A stretch of 5,946 nt of DNA, taken from contig JAGPHL010000098.1 in assembly GCA_018055515.1 (NCBI GenBank), positions 4,198 to 10,143 of the forward strand. Reading direction: 5' to 3'. Position numbers and translations under genes: made by a program. This stretch comes from Anaerolineae bacterium. GTDB taxonomy: Bacteria > Chloroflexota > Anaerolineae > B4-G1 > SLSP01. The notes below the pieces were generated by a model. It made no database searches. It was not told the DNA's origin and was given only the letters and a program-made list of their open reading frames with translations. This document shows, piece after piece, positions 5,632 to 5,946 of this stretch (its first letter is position 1; each line of letters starts with the position of its first letter).

Positions 5632-5946
5632 TTAGGCCATGGGACGCGCCACTACGACCCGCGCCGGGCGCAGCACGCGCTCCCCCTGCTGATAACCGCG
5701 TCGCACTTCTTCGACGACCACACTCTCTGCCCCTTGCTCCGCTGTTCCGGGAACCACAGCCACGGCTTCGTGCACGTGCGGGTCAAAAGGCGCCCCCACC
5801 GTCGCGATGGGCGTGATCCCTTCTCGCTCCAGCAAATTGCACATGCTGCGGTAAGTCAGCGCCAGGCCCTGATACAAGGGGCGCTCCGCCGGCAGGGCGC
5901 TCTCCTCCGCCGCAGCCAATGTCCGTTCCAGATTGTCCATCACGTC
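5632..5946 (-). CDS. grpE: GrpE nucleotide exchange factor, C-terminal part (5' end outside window)
   Basis: GrpE releases ADP from DnaK, resetting the chaperone cycle. The visible 104 codons run from the end of the long dimerising helix (DVMDNLERTLAAAEES), through the four-helix-bundle segment (YRSMCNLLEREGI), into the C-terminal beta domain that contacts DnaK. Family hallmarks are GAPFDPHVHEAV and GYQQGERVLRPARVVVA. The frame is open to the window edge. The GTG and ATG at 5943 and 5938-5940 are internal, since GrpE needs ~80 or more further N-terminal residues. It ends in TAA, 29 bp before the dnaJ-type gene. Because a J-protein gene, not dnaK, follows, dnaK is either upstream (dnaK-grpE-dnaJ order) or elsewhere. 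No CIRCE or HAIR heat-shock operator is visible in this part. Confidence 0.93.
   Translation of the reverse strand, partial: DVMDNLERTLAAAEESALPAERPLYQGLALTYRSMCNLLEREGITPIATVGAPFDPHVHEAVAVVPGTAEQGAESVVVEEVRRGYQQGERVLRPARVVVARPMA

Overview
The window is GC-rich bacterial DNA with compact genes. Several traits fit a member of the Chloroflexota (Anaerolineae/Caldilineae type), possibly a thermophile. These are a folate-dependent TrmFO, an HtrA protease with a long Thr/Pro linker behind an N-terminal membrane anchor, a secreted-type protein with an 'RGFG-VWR ... LGWA' C-terminal module, and a zinc-less DnaJ next to grpE. The lineage is inferred from protein style, not from a marker gene.

Left half, + strand (1-2540): the 3' part of a gene for a probable extracytoplasmic protein of unknown function; a small DUF2007-type gene; and trmFO, 21 bp after the DUF2007 stop and probably co-transcribed with it. 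trmFO has no ATG, GTG or TTG between the preceding in-frame stop and its FAD-binding glycine motif. The best start is an AUC codon at 1152 with a GGAG eight bases upstream.

Right half, - strand (2509-5946): in transcription order, the C-terminal half of grpE, a DnaJ/CbpA-type co-chaperone, a universal stress protein (usp) and an HtrA/DegP-like serine protease. Together they make a proteostasis and stress neighbourhood: GrpE and the J-protein drive the DnaK cycle in the cytoplasm, and HtrA handles damaged proteins outside the membrane. htrA and trmFO converge and overlap by 32 bp. A strong hairpin with a T-run on the - strand, inside trmFO, is the likely htrA terminator.

The most striking non-coding feature lies between usp and htrA: a ~180-186 bp segment bounded by perfect 15-bp inverted repeats that begin and end in CTAG. 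It looks like a non-autonomous IS630/Tc1-type miniature element (MITE) inserted at the CTAG that forms the usp stop codon, which it left intact. It contains a nested 10-bp palindrome and a terminator-like hairpin, and each end carries an outward-facing TTGACA. The other gap, between dnaJ and usp, holds a perfect 8-9 bp palindrome, two short degenerate tandem repeats and an 11-bp direct repeat.

I saw no rRNA, tRNA, CRISPR array or complete transposase gene, and no convincing new multi-gene system. The novelty here is in the MITE-like element, the AUC start and the embedded terminator.
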